DNA of 6,230 nt from an uncultured Clostridia bacterium (lineage in GTDB: Bacteria; Bacillota; Clostridia; Oscillospirales; Ruminococcaceae): contig CAMNBY010000275.1 of NCBI GenBank assembly GCA_946533615.1, positions 1 through 6,230 on the forward strand, written 5' to 3'. Shown piece after piece: positions 5,926 to 6,230 of this stretch. The position numbers and the translations under genes were made by a program. Under the pieces are notes generated by a model, which searched no databases, had not been told where the DNA came from, and was given only the letters and a program-made list of their open reading frames with translations. Numbering within the stretch: position 1 is the first letter of the stretch; each line of letters begins with the position of its first letter.

Positions 5926-6032
5926 CACAAATCCCTCTGACCCCCACCGTTTCGCGAGGACTACCCGGCACATCACACAGTTGTGAGGCGGCTTCGCCGC
6001 CGATCTCGCGACTTGCGCACCCGCGCCCGGGT
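5926..6032 (-). repeat. Structured intergenic repeat, copy B
   Basis: This is the minus-strand counterpart of the element at 2-111. Read on the minus strand it opens with a hairpin ACCCG/CGGGT (6028-6032 with 6019-6023). GCAAG follows two bases later, the same spacing as in copy A. TCGCGAG (6005-6011) pairs with CTCGCGA (5952-5958). Inside that stem are a hairpin GGCGGC/GCCGCC (loop GAA, 5987-6001) and a hairpin TCACA/TGTGA (5973-5986). The latter differs from copy A (TTACA/TGTAA) by a paired change that keeps base pairing. The 3' part ACGGTGGG, GTCAGA, GGATTTGTG is nearly identical to copy A. It lies about 105 bp upstream of the alcohol dehydrogenase, facing that gene. Confidence 0.6.
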
Positions 6033-6127
6033 CGAGCTTGCGAGCGATCTCGCGGATTCGGCCGTGCGCCGTCAGCACCGGTCAAGCCGCAGGCGGCTTG
6101 AGGTTTCAGTTCATCTATACCCGGGCA
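6033..6127. other. Non-coding region with GC-rich hairpins
   Basis: I see no gene here. GCGAG (6040-6044) pairs with CTCGC (6049-6053). TCAAGCCGC (6082-6090) pairs with GCGGCTTGA (6093-6101), nearly perfect palindromic sequence. CGATCTCGCG occurs twice (6001-6010 and 6045-6054). The 12-mer GCCGCAGGCGGC (6086-6097) is shared with 4576-4587. This is typical of dispersed intergenic repeats, not of coding sequence. Confidence 0.4.
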
Positions 6128-6157
6128 GGGGCGGCCCTCTCTTGCAGGGCACGCCCC
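6128..6157. other. Strong 11-bp hairpin
   Basis: GGGGCG and GCCCT (6128-6138) pair with AGGGC and CGCCCC (6146-6150, 6152-6157), with a single bulged A at 6151 and a seven-base loop CTCTTGC. It is followed after two bases by a second, perfect hairpin. No T-run follows directly. It may be part of a repeat element or of a terminator pair. Confidence 0.5.
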
Positions 6158-6159
6158 TC

Positions 6160-6190
6160 TTTCAAAACGCTCCCCCGGAGCGTTTTGAAA
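6160..6190. terminator. Perfect 14-bp inverted repeat, possible bidirectional terminator
   Basis: TTTCAAAACGCTCC (6160-6173) and GGAGCGTTTTGAAA (6177-6190) are exact inverted copies around CCC. The core has the AAAA, GC stem, TTTT layout of a short bidirectional intrinsic terminator, but the T-tract is only four long. It could instead be a repeat-family palindrome. The remaining bases to 6230 contain only a weak ACCCCC/GGGGGT pairing (6194-6199 with 6219-6224), and no gene. Confidence 0.45.
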
Positions 6191-6230
6191 TTCACCCCCG
6201 TGCGGAGCGCCCGTTGGAGGGGGTTTCGCC

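Noticed and set aside
5850..6101. Small open frames on both strands across copy B of the repeat
   Set aside because: They follow from the GC-rich repeat sequence, have no ribosome binding site or recognisable domain, and overlap conserved hairpins.

Overview
The window looks like a chromosomal stretch from a GC-rich Firmicute of the class Clostridia, most likely a Ruminococcus-like Oscillospiraceae. This is an inference. It rests on strong AGGAGG-type ribosome binding sites, a consensus sigma-A promoter, the gene content (a YqhD/BDH-type iron alcohol dehydrogenase and an anchored class A-type serine hydrolase), and GC-rich intergenic repeats full of hairpins. No rRNA, tRNA, CRISPR array, transposase or phage gene is visible.

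Layout. Positions 1-318 hold no gene; they carry a structured repeat (copy A), two small hairpins and the leader of the first gene. pncB (nicotinate phosphoribosyltransferase) runs rightward from 319 to 1512 and ends at a strong bidirectional terminator (about 1521-1577). Everything after that is on the minus strand. Reading leftward from the right edge there is an intergenic region packed with hairpins (5821-6230) that contains copy B of the structured repeat. Then come an iron-containing alcohol dehydrogenase (4639-5820), a 138-bp gap with a heptanucleotide tandem repeat and small hairpins, and an extended-SDR NAD-dependent epimerase/dehydratase-like gene (3481-4500). That gene overlaps a classical SDR oxidoreductase (2718-3488) by 8 nt. 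Last is a membrane-anchored serine hydrolase (1606-2598) with its own near-perfect promoter (2654-2682), converging on pncB.

How the genes relate. PncB feeds nicotinate into NAD, and the three dehydrogenase-type genes use NAD(P)(H), so a redox theme is visible, but a joint pathway is not proven. The epimerase and SDR genes are almost certainly co-translated. The alcohol dehydrogenase and the serine hydrolase look like separate units.

The most unusual signal is non-coding. A roughly 105-nt element occurs twice, once upstream of pncB on the plus strand and once upstream of the alcohol dehydrogenase on the minus strand. The two copies share sequence and a predicted fold: a 5' hairpin, a conserved GCAAG, a long stem built on TCGCG/CGCGA, and an inner hairpin with a compensatory pair change. 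A separate exact 22-bp leader repeat precedes both pncB and the epimerase gene, and a diverged third copy sits at the end of copy A. Together these suggest a dispersed, structured RNA or miniature repeat family.
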